64,000 bases of DNA from Dickeya lacustris (GCF_029635795.1 NZ_CP114280.1:1612001-1676000), one strand, 5' to 3'. Positions 53,409 through 63,277 are shown, counted from the stretch's first letter. A program made the numbers and translations. Notes: generated by a model from the letters alone, not told the origin.

Positions 53409-54788
53409 ATGAACGGCGCGCGTGCTTTGTTCTGGCTGGCTTCGGTGGCGTTCTTCATGCAGTCGCTCGATACCACCATGCTGTATGTCACCATTCCGGC
53501 GATAGCGCGCGCGTTACAACAACCGGTATTGCAGATGGAGTGCGTGGTCATCGCCTACCTGATAACCGTGGTGGCGTTCACCCCACTTAACAGCTGGCTC
53601 AGTCAGCAGTTGGGGGAACGCTGTGTATGTCAATTGGCGCTGTGTATCTTTCTCAGCGGGGCGCTGTTATGCAGCCAGGCTGACTCGATTGTCATGTTGG
53701 CTATCAGCCGCTGCTGGCAAGGCATCGGCGGGGCATTACTGCTGCCGGTAGTACGTACGCTGGCGCTGCGTACCACCACGCCACAGCAGAAGCTGCCATT
53801 TCTGAACCGTATGACCTGGCTTGGCTTGCTCGGCACGCTCACCGGCCCGCTCATCGGCAGCCTGCTCAGTGACGTTTACTCCTGGCGGGCGATTTTTCTG
53901 GCCGTCATCCCGTTGTCATTACTGTGTCTGTGGCTAAGTCGTCATGCTATTTGCGCAGGCGTCAGGCCAGCGACTCACCGTATCGCGTTACCGGGCCTGC
54001 TGGCGCTGATGGCAACGTTATTACTCTGCGCGCTGTTGCTCAGTGCCGCGCCCAAACAGCTGTTACCGCCGCCACTGTTACTGCTGGCAGGCATTGCGGC
54101 CGCAGGCTGCGGCTGGTGCTATCTGCGTACCTCGCCGACCACCCGTGAAGCGTTACTGCCCATGTCGCTATTCGGCGTCCGCACGTTCTCTATCGGCGTG
54201 TGGGGCGGTGTCGTCACCCGACTATTGCTGGCCTCATTGCCGGTGGTGCTCTCGTTGATTATCCAAACGGCGCTGGCGCTTCCGACTGCGACGGCCGGGC
54301 TGATTATGCTGCTGTTCTCCATCGGGGCGCTGGTGGCGAAAAGCGTGTTTGAGGGGGTAGTGCGCCGTCTTGGTTATCGCCAGTTGCTGATCGGGGCATC
54401 ACTCCTGGCGGCATTGGGGGTACTGGCGCTGGCGCTGGCGATTGAACAGCGATCGCTGCCCGCCATCGGCCTGATAGCCACCGCGCTTGGCGTATTAGGC
54501 GCGCTATTGCACTGCGCTGAAAGCACGCTGGCCTGCTGTCACCTGCGCCATGACACCTGCAATAGCGGTAATAACATCATGTTACTCAGTCAGTTACTGG
54601 CAGTGATGCTAAGTATGGCGCTGACGTTTCCGGCGCTGCGTGCGTTGTCGCACCTGACGCCCTGGCTGCATCTCAGCGCATTCAGCCTGCTGTGCGTGGT
54701 ACTCGGCTGCGGGCTGATGTTAAGCAGCCTACTGTTTCGCCATCTCCATCAGGAGGATGGCCATGCTCTGCTCTCCCCGTCTTCCTGA
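53409..54788 (+). CDS. MFS transporter, DHA2-like (14-helix)
   Basis: A 459-residue major facilitator protein with about fourteen hydrophobic helices. The first helix has SLDTTMLYVTIPAIARAL, close to the motif D1 of DHA2 drug transporters (the usual LDxTIVNVALP). RCWQGIGGALLLPVVRTLAL is the motif B region and GPLIGSLLSDVYSWRAIFL the motif C region. The ATG is one base after the NrfD-like stop, so it belongs to the operon. In this setting it may carry the reductase substrate or product rather than drugs, which is inference. The sequence is unusually Leu-rich. Confidence 0.8.
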   Translation: MNGARALFWLASVAFFMQSLDTTMLYVTIPAIARALQQPVLQMECVVIAYLITVVAFTPLNSWLSQQLGERCVCQLALCIFLSGALLCSQADSIVMLAISRCWQGIGGALLLPVVRTLALRTTTPQQKLPFLNRMTWLGLLGTLTGPLIGSLLSDVYSWRAIFLAVIPLSLLCLWLSRHAICAGVRPATHRIALPGLLALMATLLLCALLLSAAPKQLLPPPLLLLAGIAAAGCGWCYLRTSPTTREALLPMSLFGVRTFSIGVWGGVVTRLLLASLPVVLSLIIQTALALPTATAGLIMLLFSIGALVAKSVFEGVVRRLGYRQLLIGASLLAALGVLALALAIEQRSLPAIGLIATALGVLGALLHCAESTLACCHLRHDTCNSGNNIMLLSQLLAVMLSMALTFPALRALSHLTPWLHLSAFSLLCVVLGCGLMLSSLLFRHLHQEDGHALLSPSS

Positions 54789-54803
54789 ACGGCGGCAGAG
54801 CGC

Positions 54804-54831
54804 GGTGTTACGCATCAGGTGTTACGCATCA
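54804..54831 (+). repeat. 14-bp perfect tandem duplication after the MFS gene
   Basis: GGTGTTACGCATCA occurs twice in perfect tandem starting 16 bp after the MFS stop and ahead of the FMN-binding gene. Confidence 0.9.
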
Positions 54832-54879
54832 CATGTTTTGCTCATCAAGCATTTTATTAATCAACAGAGAAACCGCGTT

Positions 54880-55227
54880 ATGAAAAGAAGTTCCATCACA
54901 TTACTCACCAGTCTTCTGATAGCAGCCGGCAGCCTTACGGTGGCGCAGGCAGAATCCTTCAAGGCCGGTACCTATTCCGCCAGTAAGCAAGGCATCGGCG
55001 GTGACGTGACCGTTACTATCGACGTGGATGCCGCTGGCACGGTCAATAAAGCCAGTATTGATGCGCCATCAGAAACGCCAGAAGTCGGCGGTGAAGCCGC
55101 GAAAGAACTGGCAAAAACCATGACCGAAAAGAAAACCATCAATGTGGATGGCGTTTCTGGCGCCACCATGACCAGCGGTGCGGTACACGATGCTGCACAA
55201 GAGGCCTACGCCAAAGCGCGTCAATAG
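54880..55227 (+). CDS. Periplasmic FMN-binding domain protein
   Basis: A 115-residue protein with a Sec signal peptide ending AQA, then a single FMN_bind domain (GTYSASKQGIGGDVTVTIDV). The motif DGVSGATMTSGAV matches the S-G-A-T-x-T/S site where a flavin transferase (ApbE type) attaches FMN covalently to Thr. It should act as a small flavin electron carrier between the NrfC-like ferredoxin and the FAD enzyme encoded next. The ATG at 54880 follows AGAGAA. ApbE must come from elsewhere in the genome. Confidence 0.88.
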   Translation: MKRSSITLLTSLLIAAGSLTVAQAESFKAGTYSASKQGIGGDVTVTIDVDAAGTVNKASIDAPSETPEVGGEAAKELAKTMTEKKTINVDGVSGATMTSGAVHDAAQEAYAKARQ

Positions 55228-55321
55228 CCAGACAAGCCGTGTCATGCCTTGGGCAATCCCGGTGTGAATACGGCAAGTGATAACGATGTTATTGGTGAAA
55301 AAAAGCAAAAAGGAAAACAAG

Positions 55322-56884
55322 ATGGCTCAATACCGAAGAACACTTCTTGCCGCCCTGTGCCTGTCAGTGCTCGGAATAGCCTCGGCTCAGGCCGATCAGG
55401 CTGCACCGCAACCTGCCAGCGCCCCCGAAGCGGCGAAACCGGTCGTCATTCCTAAAAGTGCCGATGTAGTCGTCATCGGCGCAGGGGCGGCGGGCACGGC
55501 CGCAACCATGGCGGCAGCAGAAAAAGGTGCCAGCGTCGTATTGCTGGAAAAACAACCGGCGGTCGGCGGCACCGGAAACTTTGCCGAAGGGATTTTCGCC
55601 GCCAACAGCGCCATGCAAAAACGTCAGGGCATTGTGGTCACGCCCGATATGGCGTTTAAAACCATCATGGAATACAGCCACTGGATGGCTAACCCGTTTG
55701 TGGTGCGCGCATTTGTCAACCGCTCGGCTGATACCATCGAATGGGTGAAATCCAAAGGGATTAAGTTTGAATACATCGGCCCCGGCGGCCCTGGCGGCAT
55801 GCTGACCTGGCACGTTATCGACGGCCCCGGCCATGGTCGTCACCTGATCAAAACCTTCCACGAGCAGTTCAAAAGCATGCCGGTGACAACGCTTGTGAAA
55901 ACAGCCGGTAAAGACCTGGTGATGAAGGACGGCAAAGTCGCTGGCGTGATAGCCGAAGGCAGCGACGGCAAACCGTTCCAGATCGACGCAAAAGCGGTAA
56001 TTATTGCTACCGGCGGCTACGCCAACAATAAAGAGATGCTGCAAAAATACGTCGCGATGCCGGACACCATCATGGTCGGTAACATCGGTAAAGACGGCGA
56101 TGGCATCAAAATGGCCTGGAAAGCCGGGGCAAAAGAGGAAGGCATGGGCGTCGTTCAATCCTACCGCCCAGGCCTGCCGGATTATGCCCCCAACTCGCAA
56201 ATGCTGGCCGCCGCACGTCAGCCTTATCTGTGGGTGGATAAACACGGTCGCCGCTTTACGGATGAATCCATCGTCATTATTTGGCCACACGCCGGTAATG
56301 CGCTGGCCAAGGCCGGTGGCGTGATGTATTCCGTGTTCGATGACGAAACACGCAAACACGTGGTCAATGACGGTATTGACGTACCGATTGGCGAATGGGT
56401 TATCGCCAACACCAAACTGGTGAAATTCGACGAAGAGTTCGCCAAAGAGAGCCAGAAAAACCGTGGTTTTGTGTTCAAAGCCAATACGCTGGACGAGTTA
56501 GCGAAGGCGATGGACATGGATGCCAGCGTGCTTAAGCACACGGTGGAAGAGAACAACCGTTTTGCCGCCCAAAAACGCGATGAAGTGTTCAATAAGAACA
56601 TGGATTACCTGCGTCCGGTGAAAACGGGCCCCTTCTATGCGGTGAAAATGATGCCTGCCGCGCTGGGTACGCTCGGCGGCGTGAAAATCAACGACAAGAT
56701 GGAAGCCATGAGCCCGGCGGGCAGCGCCGTTCCAGGGTTGTATGTCACCGGTAACGACGCCGCTGGCATGTATGGCGACACCTATGACCTGCTGTTGGGT
56801 GGCGGTACCTTTGGTTTTGCGCTCAACTCAGGCCGCATGGCGGGCGAGAATGCGCTCGATTACCTGCACTTTACTAAAAAATAA
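55322..56884 (+). CDS. Periplasmic FAD-dependent reductase of the fumarate reductase / flavocytochrome c superfamily
   Basis: A 520-residue flavoprotein with a Sec signal peptide (ending ASAQA). The FAD-binding dinucleotide fold is VVVIGAGAAGTAATMAAAEK, with the C-terminal FAD part YDLLLGGGTFGFALNSGRMA. In fumarate reductases the region after RF carries a catalytic Glu-Arg set and a later His-Thr-x-Gly-Gly; here these read RRFTDESIVIIWPHAGN and ALGTLGGVKIND, so the His and the proton-shuttle Arg appear absent. The substrate is therefore probably not fumarate. It is most likely the terminal reductase of this operon, acting on an unsaturated or similar acceptor. The ATG at 55322 follows AAGGA. 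Confidence 0.85.
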   Translation: MAQYRRTLLAALCLSVLGIASAQADQAAPQPASAPEAAKPVVIPKSADVVVIGAGAAGTAATMAAAEKGASVVLLEKQPAVGGTGNFAEGIFAANSAMQKRQGIVVTPDMAFKTIMEYSHWMANPFVVRAFVNRSADTIEWVKSKGIKFEYIGPGGPGGMLTWHVIDGPGHGRHLIKTFHEQFKSMPVTTLVKTAGKDLVMKDGKVAGVIAEGSDGKPFQIDAKAVIIATGGYANNKEMLQKYVAMPDTIMVGNIGKDGDGIKMAWKAGAKEEGMGVVQSYRPGLPDYAPNSQMLAAARQPYLWVDKHGRRFTDESIVIIWPHAGNALAKAGGVMYSVFDDETRKHVVNDGIDVPIGEWVIANTKLVKFDEEFAKESQKNRGFVFKANTLDELAKAMDMDASVLKHTVEENNRFAAQKRDEVFNKNMDYLRPVKTGPFYAVKMMPAALGTLGGVKINDKMEAMSPAGSAVPGLYVTGNDAAGMYGDTYDLLLGGGTFGFALNSGRMAGENALDYLHFTKK

Positions 56885-56910
56885 TCGGCCGTAAAAAATC
56901 GTCAGGAAAA

Positions 56911-56955
56911 CGGCGCGGCAACGCGCCGGTGACACACCGCTCAAGGGTGTGTCAC
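56911..56955. terminator. Two hairpins between the flavoprotein gene and alkB
   Basis: CGGCGCG/CGCGCCG with GCAA loop (56911-56928) is followed by GTGACACACC/GGTGTGTCAC (56929-56955). The second overlaps the alkB stop codon. Both transcripts converge here and probably end on these structures, although no long U-run is present. Confidence 0.7.
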
Positions 56956-57611
56956 ACCTGACGAAACGTAAGATTAAACCGTACCGCCTCTTTCATGCAC
57001 AGCGGTAACGGGCCATCCTTGACTGGCTGCACGCCGTGATAGTAAAGCCGCGATGCGCCCCCCCACACCACCACATCACCGTGCCAGAGCGGTACACGCT
57101 GGCAAGGATGAGTGCGCGTCGCACCGCCGAACAAAAACAGCGCCGGTAGCCCCAGCGACACAGAAACAATCGGCTGATGCAGCGCCTGCTCATCGCTATC
57201 CTGATGTAACGACATTTTCGCGCCCACGGCATAGCGATTAATCAAACAGGCATCCGGGGTAAACCCGGAATAACCGGCCTCATACGCGGCGGCCTGCGCA
57301 ATGCGTAAAAAACACGCGGGCATAGCAGGCCACGGTTTACCGGATTGCGGGTCAAACGCACTGTAGCGATACCCGCAGGCATCGGTTATCCACCCGGTTT
57401 GGCCGCAGTTGCTCATGGCAACCGACATCGCATGCCCTGCGGGGGTCTGTTGGTGGCGAAACGGCGCCTGCCGTATCACCTGCGCCAGCGCGCTTAACAA
57501 TTCTTCCGCCTGCGCCCAGGCAAAACCGCGCAGCAGCACGGCCCCAGCCGCCAGCGCTTCGCGGCCAGTCTGGGGGGCGTCATCGGCAAACAGATCACCA
57601 TTCACAGCCAT
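56952..57611 (-). CDS. alkB: AlkB DNA/RNA dealkylase
   Basis: A 219-residue Fe(II)/2-oxoglutarate dioxygenase that repairs 1-methyladenine and 3-methylcytosine by oxidative demethylation. Iron ligands are His and Asp in MSLHQDSDEQ and the distal His in YYHGVQPVKDG; the 2-oxoglutarate Arg is in RFNLTFRQV. The substrate-lid motif MSNCGQTGWITDACGYRY is conserved. It stands alone rather than after ada. The ATG at 57611 has a poor RBS. Confidence 0.95.
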   Translation of the reverse strand: MAVNGDLFADDAPQTGREALAAGAVLLRGFAWAQAEELLSALAQVIRQAPFRHQQTPAGHAMSVAMSNCGQTGWITDACGYRYSAFDPQSGKPWPAMPACFLRIAQAAAYEAGYSGFTPDACLINRYAVGAKMSLHQDSDEQALHQPIVSVSLGLPALFLFGGATRTHPCQRVPLWHGDVVVWGGASRLYYHGVQPVKDGPLPLCMKEAVRFNLTFRQV

Positions 57612-57716
57612 GTTTTATTTATCTCAGCACGTGGCAACCGCCGTGATGCGAAATCATTCACGGGCAAACGGGCAAAAGGCCGCAAGGACGTACCGACGCC
57701 GACAGGTGGCAAGCAA

Positions 57717-58184
57717 CTAGCGACGCACCGGTAGCGCAACGGCGAACCAGCGGGCGCGCAGCAGGTCATACAGCCAGTTATAGGCCACGGTATAGGGCAG
57801 GAAAAATAAAAAGAAACCGATTTCCACCATCAATGCCTGCCACAGCGTAATATGCAGCATCCACGCCGCCAGCGGCAGACCCATCACAATAAATCCGCCT
57901 TCAAAACCGAGCGCATGGGTAATACGCACCCACAGAGTACGCGCCACACGGCTGACCGGCCACAGCCAGTCAAACAGGCTGTTATAAAGCACGTTCCACA
58001 CCATCGCCACGCTGGATAACAACAGCGACAATACGCCAACCTGAAGTATTGGGCGATCCAACACCCAAGCACCGACAGGGGCACAAATCAATAGTGCCAT
58101 CACTTCAAACCCCACGGCATGGAGCACCCGCTCACGCCATGTTTTCGGGGCTGGATGGGCTGACGGTTTCATTCGCTGTTGCAT
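57717..58184 (-). CDS. PACE family efflux protein (AceI-like)
   Basis: A 155-residue inner-membrane protein with two copies of the bacterial transmembrane pair domain, four helices in all. Each half has the RVLHAVGFEVMALLICAPV or ITHALGFEGGFIVMGLPLAA pattern with its conserved Glu, and the W-N/Y-N motif (VWNVLYNSLFDWL and AYNWLYDLLRARW). PACE proteins export biocides such as chlorhexidine or, physiologically, short diamines. The ATG at 58184 follows AAGGAGAA. It is divergent from a LysR gene, as is typical for the family. Confidence 0.92.
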   Translation of the reverse strand: MQQRMKPSAHPAPKTWRERVLHAVGFEVMALLICAPVGAWVLDRPILQVGVLSLLLSSVAMVWNVLYNSLFDWLWPVSRVARTLWVRITHALGFEGGFIVMGLPLAAWMLHITLWQALMVEIGFFLFFLPYTVAYNWLYDLLRARWFAVALPVRR

Positions 58185-58290
58185 ACGTTTCTCCTTCTGC
58201 TGGTGCGAAAATCATCAGAGGGTGCTATTTTCATCGAAATATCCAATAGTGTTAAATTAGTTTCCATCTAGAAAATCGATAGAGGTGGTC

Positions 58291-59157
58291 ATGCGTTACT
58301 CGCCTGAATCGTTGTTGGCATTTATTGCCACAGCCAACTGCGGCTCCTTTTCTGCCGCTGCCCGTCACCTGCAAAAAAGCCAGTCTACCGTCAGTACCGC
58401 TGTTGCGAATCTGGAAGCCGATTTGGGGTTGACGCTGTTTGACCGGCGCGGCCATCAGCCGGTATTGACAGATGAGGGGCGTAAGGTGCTCAGTCATGTC
58501 AGGGCGATCCTCGCTGCCAGTGAAGCGCTGGATGAGTTAGCTATCCAGCTGGCGGACAATGTCGAACCGCGCCTGACCTTTGTGCTGTCAGATACCTGGC
58601 AATGCCGTCACTACTACCCGGTGCTGCAACGCTTTGGCGAACGCTTTCCCGCAGTCGAATTTGAGTGCCTGATAGCCGAAGATGAAGATGTGCTGGAGCT
58701 GCTGCAATCTGAACGCGCTCAGGTGGGGGTGCTGCAAGCGCGTGCCCACTACCCAACGGACATCGCGGTTTCCCGGTTGCAGGTAAAAACCGAAATGGCA
58801 GTGTTTGTGGCAAAAGGCCACCCGCTGGCGCATTCCCCGCAGGTCACGCATGAACAGCTCGCCACGGTGCGCCAGTTGTGCCTGCACACTTACAGCCCGC
58901 GCGCCCGGCCACAGGCACAAAGCGCCATCTGGTCAACCCCCTCTTACCTGATGCTGCTGGAAATGGCAGAACAGGGGTTTGGCTGGAGTGTGCTGCCACG
59001 CTGGCTGGTCAATGAGTACGCGCCGAATCGACTGGTCGAACTTCACCTCAACGGCTTTCCCCAACAAATCGCCGTGGATGTCGCCTGGTCACGACCGGCT
59101 CCGCCTGGCCCCGCCGGATTATGGATGATTGACGCGCTACTGGCGCAAACAGAGTAG
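58291..59157 (+). CDS. LysR-type regulator of the PACE gene
   Basis: A 288-residue LysR regulator. The HTH is NCGSFSAAARHLQKSQSTVS with VANLEADLGLTLFDRRGHQP, and the substrate-binding domain begins around residue 88. It is divergent from the PACE exporter gene with a 106-bp spacer. The closest expectation is AceR-like activation of the exporter by its substrate. The ATG at 58291 follows GAGGTGG. Confidence 0.9.
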   Translation: MRYSPESLLAFIATANCGSFSAAARHLQKSQSTVSTAVANLEADLGLTLFDRRGHQPVLTDEGRKVLSHVRAILAASEALDELAIQLADNVEPRLTFVLSDTWQCRHYYPVLQRFGERFPAVEFECLIAEDEDVLELLQSERAQVGVLQARAHYPTDIAVSRLQVKTEMAVFVAKGHPLAHSPQVTHEQLATVRQLCLHTYSPRARPQAQSAIWSTPSYLMLLEMAEQGFGWSVLPRWLVNEYAPNRLVELHLNGFPQQIAVDVAWSRPAPPGPAGLWMIDALLAQTE

Positions 59158-59682
59158 CCCTCATCGTGGCAAGTCAGTGCGCCGGGCGGCGCGAAAACGC
59201 ATCGATTGAGGCGCGCTGTTTTCGACAAAAAATACCGGCGAGCCATTTAACCTGGCCGCCATTTTTTTGTTATTCATATTATGGCGAGGCTCTGGATGGC
59301 ACCCACTTAAATAAATTAAATAAATGACTTAATATGAATATGTGGGCGTGCGCTGATGATTATCTAATCCATAATTTTTTTAAGGATATATTTTCGATAA
59401 AAACATGACGAAGATAAAAATAATGTGACTTGTTAGCGTGGTACTGCCTGACATAAAGCCATAGTATGTGAGTCGGTATCCCTCAAAGGTGCGCAGTTAA
59501 GGCGATACGTCGCCGTGAATCTGCGTGATTTAAGGAATATCACCTCACGTTCATGGTTTTTGTTGTCAGACCTGTCGGTGGTACAACAAGACGTAACAAC
59601 AATAAGACCGACACAAAAACCCTGGACGGAAAATAACACCCGATGTGAATGACTCAATAATGCGGCTGCAAGTGAGAAGAAA
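59158..59682. other. 525-bp gap upstream of fumA
   Basis: No gene recognised. The section 59280-59430 is AT-rich and probably holds the fumA promoter. Short direct repeats of an ACAACAA type occur near 59580-59610. I found no clear CRP palindrome or FNR box. Confidence 0.5.
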
Positions 59683-61326
59683 ATGTCGAATAAACCATTC
59701 TATTACCAAGATCCGTTTCCATTAGCGAAAGATAAAACCGAATACCGTTTAATCAGCAGTGACTTTGTTTCTGTCAGTCAGTTTGAAGGTCAGGATATCC
59801 TGAAAGTCGATCCGCAGGGGTTAACGCTACTGGCGCAACAGGCCTTTCATGACGCCTCATTCCTGCTGCGTCCGGCCCATCAGCAGCAGGTCGCTGATAT
59901 TCTGAGCGACCCGCAGGCCAGCGAAAACGATCGCTACGTTGCACTGCAATTCTTGCGTAACTCTGAAATTGCCGCCAAAGGCATTCTGCCAACCTGTCAG
60001 GACACGGGGACGGCTATCATTGTGGGCAAGAAAGGCCAGCGCGTCTGGACAGGTGGCGATGATGCCGAAGCACTGTCACGCGGGGTGTATAACACCTTTA
60101 TCGAAGACAACCTGCGCTACTCCCAGAACGCGGCGCTGGATATGTACAAAGAAGTGAACACCGGCACCAACCTGCCCGCGCAGATAGACCTCTACAGCAC
60201 CGAGGGCGAAGAGTACAAATTCCTGTTCGTCACCAAAGGCGGCGGTTCAGCCAATAAAACCTACCTGTATCAGGAAACCAAAGCCCTGCTTTCCCCGGTG
60301 AAACTGAAAAATTTCCTGGTAGAGAAAATGCGCTCGCTCGGCACCGCCGCCTGCCCGCCGTACCATATTGCGTTTGTCATCGGCGGCACCTCGGCAGAAA
60401 GTACGCTGAAAACCGTCAAACTGGCCTCAACCAAATATTATGACGAGTTGCCGACCGAAGGTAACGAACACGGCCAGGCTTTCCGCGACGTGGTTCTGGA
60501 GCAGGAACTGCTGGAAGAAGCGCGTAATCTGGGGCTAGGCGCGCAGTTTGGCGGTAAATACTTCGCTCATGACGTGCGCGTTATCCGCCTGCCGCGTCAC
60601 GGTGCATCGTGTCCGGTCGGCATGGGGGTCTCCTGCTCGGCTGACCGTAACATCAAAGCCAAGATTAACCGTGAAGGGCTGTGGCTTGAGCAGCTCGAAA
60701 CCAACCCGGGTAAATACATTCCTGCGCATCTGCGTCAGGCGGGTGAAGGCGAAGTCGTGCGCATCGACTTAAACCGCCCCATGGCCGATATCCTGAAAAC
60801 CCTGTCGCAGTATCCGGTTTCCACCCGCCTGTCGCTCAATGGCACCATTATCGTGGCGCGTGATATCGCTCATGCCAAGCTCAAAGAGTTACTCGACAGC
60901 GGGGCTGACTTGCCGCAATACGTTAAAGATCACCCGATTTACTATGCAGGCCCGGCCAAAACCCCGGAAGGCTACGCCTCCGGCTCACTCGGCCCCACCA
61001 CCGCAGGGCGTATGGATTCCTACGTCGATTTACTGCAATCGCACGGCGGCAGTATGGTGATGTTGGCAAAAGGCAACCGCAGCCAGCAAGTGACCGACGC
61101 CTGTAAAAAACACGGCGGTTTCTACCTCGGCAGCATCGGTGGCCCGGCGGCTATTCTGGCGCAAAACAGCATCAAGAGTCTGGAGTGCGTTGAGTACCCG
61201 GAATTGGGGATGGAAGCTATCTGGAAAATCGAAGTGGAAGATTTCCCGGCCTTTATTCTGGTCGATGATAAAGGCAATGACTTCTTCCAGATTATTCAGA
61301 CGAAACAGTGCAACCGCTGCGGTTAA
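59683..61326 (+). CDS. fumA: Class I (iron-sulfur) fumarate hydratase
   Basis: A 547-residue [4Fe-4S] fumarase, nearly the length of E. coli FumA/FumB (548). Cluster cysteines are in [38 protein letters not shown] and, in typical enzymes, near [46 protein letters not shown] and [19 protein letters not shown] are family blocks. It interconverts fumarate and malate in the TCA cycle. The C terminus QCNRCG retains the usual Cys pair. The ATG at 59683 fits; the RBS (GAGAAGAAA) is moderate. With no dcuB neighbour, fumA is a better name than fumB. Confidence 0.93.
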   Translation: MSNKPFYYQDPFPLAKDKTEYRLISSDFVSVSQFEGQDILKVDPQGLTLLAQQAFHDASFLLRPAHQQQVADILSDPQASENDRYVALQFLRNSEIAAKGILPTCQDTGTAIIVGKKGQRVWTGGDDAEALSRGVYNTFIEDNLRYSQNAALDMYKEVNTGTNLPAQIDLYSTEGEEYKFLFVTKGGGSANKTYLYQETKALLSPVKLKNFLVEKMRSLGTAACPPYHIAFVIGGTSAESTLKTVKLASTKYYDELPTEGNEHGQAFRDVVLEQELLEEARNLGLGAQFGGKYFAHDVRVIRLPRHGASCPVGMGVSCSADRNIKAKINREGLWLEQLETNPGKYIPAHLRQAGEGEVVRIDLNRPMADILKTLSQYPVSTRLSLNGTIIVARDIAHAKLKELLDSGADLPQYVKDHPIYYAGPAKTPEGYASGSLGPTTAGRMDSYVDLLQSHGGSMVMLAKGNRSQQVTDACKKHGGFYLGSIGGPAAILAQNSIKSLECVEYPELGMEAIWKIEVEDFPAFILVDDKGNDFFQIIQTKQCNRCG

Positions 61327-61646
61327 TCGCACCATAACGGCGCTCGTCGCCGTTGCCTCATCGCAACGCTTCTCGGGGGTGGCCTGCGCCATCCCCGCTA
61401 TTTTTGCTCCATCGGTGCATTGCCGCCTTGTCATACCGCACGGATACCCGCGCCTGCCGCCCCCGGTTTAATTGATGTATTTTTAATGCAACTTATAGCC
61501 ATCCGCCCCTTCCTGCGCATACACTATGCTTATCAACCACACTATGGTCATCAATCACGATCATAAACCTGGTCATCAACCAATATGTTTATCCGCGCGA
61601 GCACCCGTAAGGCTGCACGCCAGCAACAAAATTAAGAGGGCGAATG
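61327..61646. other. 320-bp gap upstream of tehB
   Basis: No gene recognised. Imperfect direct repeats of GGTCATCAA(T/C)CA type occur around 61532-61585, before the tehB start. Confidence 0.45.
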
Positions 61647-62519
61647 ATGAGCGATACACCGGCGTTGATGTGCTACAAACAATTACCGCAATGGAACAGC
61701 GAAACGTTGCCCGCCGCGTTTCGGGAAAAGCACAACACACAAGAGGGTACCTGGGCCAGGCTACATATTCTCAAAGGCGAGTTGACCTTTGCTCTGCTGA
61801 CCGAGCAGGGTGAGGAAGAAGCCGTGTTGCAGTTTTCTACTCAGCAGCAGCCGCCTTACATCGAGCCTCAGCGCTGGCACCGTATTGTCGCTGTGTCTGA
61901 CGATCTGCAATGCCAGTTGAGTTTTTATTGCCGCGCAGAAGACTATTACCATAAAAAATATGGCCTGACGCGCACCCACTCTGAAGTCATTGCCGCCATG
62001 CCCCATGTTACGCCCGGCAAAGCGCTCGATCTTGGCTGCGGTGGCGGGCGTAATGCGCTCTATCTCAATCTGCAAGGATTCGATGTCACTGCCTGTGACA
62101 AAAATGCCCAAAGTATCAATGCACTCAATGACATCATCGCTGACGAACAACTCAGCAACATAGCAACGTTTGTACACGACATTAATCAGGCCGATATTCA
62201 TCACCAGTATGATTTTATCCTGTCTACCGTGGTGTTCATGTTTCTCAACCGAGAGAGCGTCCCTGCGATTATCGAGAATATGCAGGCGCACACCCTGGCG
62301 GGCGGTCATAATTTGATTGTGGCGGCCATGTCCACCGAGGATTTCCCCTGTACGGTGCCCTTTTCATTCACTTTCGCACATGACGAATTGCGTCATTACT
62401 ACCAAGACTGGGAGATTGTGAAATATAACGAGGAGGTGGGAGAACTGCACAAAACGGACGCGGAGGGCAAACGCATCAAATTGCGCTTTGCGACCCTGCT
62501 AGCCCGTAAACCGGACTAG
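61647..62519 (+). CDS. tehB: TehB-type SAM-dependent methyltransferase (tellurite resistance)
   Basis: A 290-residue protein. Residues 1 to about 85 form a DUF1971-like small beta domain ([17 protein letters not shown]). From residue 95 comes the class I methyltransferase with the SAM motif [20 protein letters not shown], then [13 protein letters not shown] and [14 protein letters not shown]. TehB methylates tellurite, and probably selenite, with SAM. The partner membrane protein TehA is not adjacent. The ATG at 61647 lies 7 nt after GAGGG; the ATG one codon upstream is also possible. Confidence 0.9.
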   Translation: MSDTPALMCYKQLPQWNSETLPAAFREKHNTQEGTWARLHILKGELTFALLTEQGEEEAVLQFSTQQQPPYIEPQRWHRIVAVSDDLQCQLSFYCRAEDYYHKKYGLTRTHSEVIAAMPHVTPGKALDLGCGGGRNALYLNLQGFDVTACDKNAQSINALNDIIADEQLSNIATFVHDINQADIHHQYDFILSTVVFMFLNRESVPAIIENMQAHTLAGGHNLIVAAMSTEDFPCTVPFSFTFAHDELRHYYQDWEIVKYNEEVGELHKTDAEGKRIKLRFATLLARKPD

Positions 62520-62562
62520 CTGATGACGGGCGGTAGCGCATGATGTCTTACCGCTTCGCCCT

Positions 62563-62590
62563 CTTCAAGGCCGTAAAAACGGCCTTGAAG
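62563..62590. terminator. Hairpin between tehB and ribB
   Basis: CTTCAAGGCCGT and ACGGCCTTGAAG form a perfect 12-bp stem around AAAA, between convergent tehB and ribB. U-runs are lacking on both sides, so its terminator role is probable but not certain. Confidence 0.7.
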
Positions 62591-62623
62591 AAACGAGCGC
62601 AGGGAGCGATGCGCCTTTGGCTA

Positions 62624-63277
62624 TCAACCGGCTTTACGCTCAGTGGCCTGACGGTAAGCCACCAGATCTTCAATCGTCAGCACCGGCATGTCGTGTTGCT
62701 TGGCAAATGTGATAACTTCAGGCGCTCGCGCCATAGAACCGTCATCATTGGTCAGCTCACACAGCACCCCAAACGGCTTAAAGCCAGCCAGACGCATCAA
62801 ATCAACCGTGGCTTCCGTATGACCACCGCGAACCAGTACGCCGCCGGGCTGCGCACGCAGCGGGAACACATGGCCAGGGCGGTTTAAATCGCTCGGGCGT
62901 GCGCCGTCAGCAATAGCCGCACGCACCGTGGTCAGGCGATCGGAGGCTGACACCCCTGTCGTTACGCCTTCTGCGGCTTCAATCGTCACAGTAAACGCGG
63001 TTTGATAGTGGCTGGAGTTATTTTCCACCATCATCGGCAGTTCCAGTTTCTGACGACGCTCTTCGGTAATACACAGGCAAACGATACCACTGCCGTGACG
63101 AATGGTCAGCGCCATCTGCTCAACGGTCATGGTTTCAGCGGCAAAAATCATGTCGCCTTCGTTTTCTCGGTCTTCATCATCGAGCACCATCACACCACGG
63201 CCCTGACGCAAAGCGTCCAGCGCACGTTCAACGCGCTCGGCAGAAGTACCAAATTCGGAAAGTAAAGTCTGATTCAT
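62624..63277 (-). CDS. ribB: 3,4-dihydroxy-2-butanone 4-phosphate synthase
   Basis: A 217-residue enzyme that converts ribulose 5-phosphate to 3,4-dihydroxy-2-butanone 4-phosphate and formate for riboflavin synthesis. Metal and catalytic residues are in [17 protein letters not shown] and the RPGHVFPL and [15 protein letters not shown] blocks; [20 protein letters not shown] is also conserved. The length equals E. coli RibB. Translation starts at the ATG at 63277, 9 nt after GAGG. An FMN riboswitch stands upstream, so excess FMN should shut off expression. Confidence 0.97.
   Translation of the reverse strand: MNQTLLSEFGTSAERVERALDALRQGRGVMVLDDEDRENEGDMIFAAETMTVEQMALTIRHGSGIVCLCITEERRQKLELPMMVENNSSHYQTAFTVTIEAAEGVTTGVSASDRLTTVRAAIADGARPSDLNRPGHVFPLRAQPGGVLVRGGHTEATVDLMRLAGFKPFGVLCELTNDDGSMARAPEVITFAKQHDMPVLTIEDLVAYRQATERKAG

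Noticed and set aside
55364..56359. Antisense frame over the FAD reductase gene
   Set aside because: It is a mirror of a well-conserved flavoprotein coding region, with no RBS or recognisable domain.
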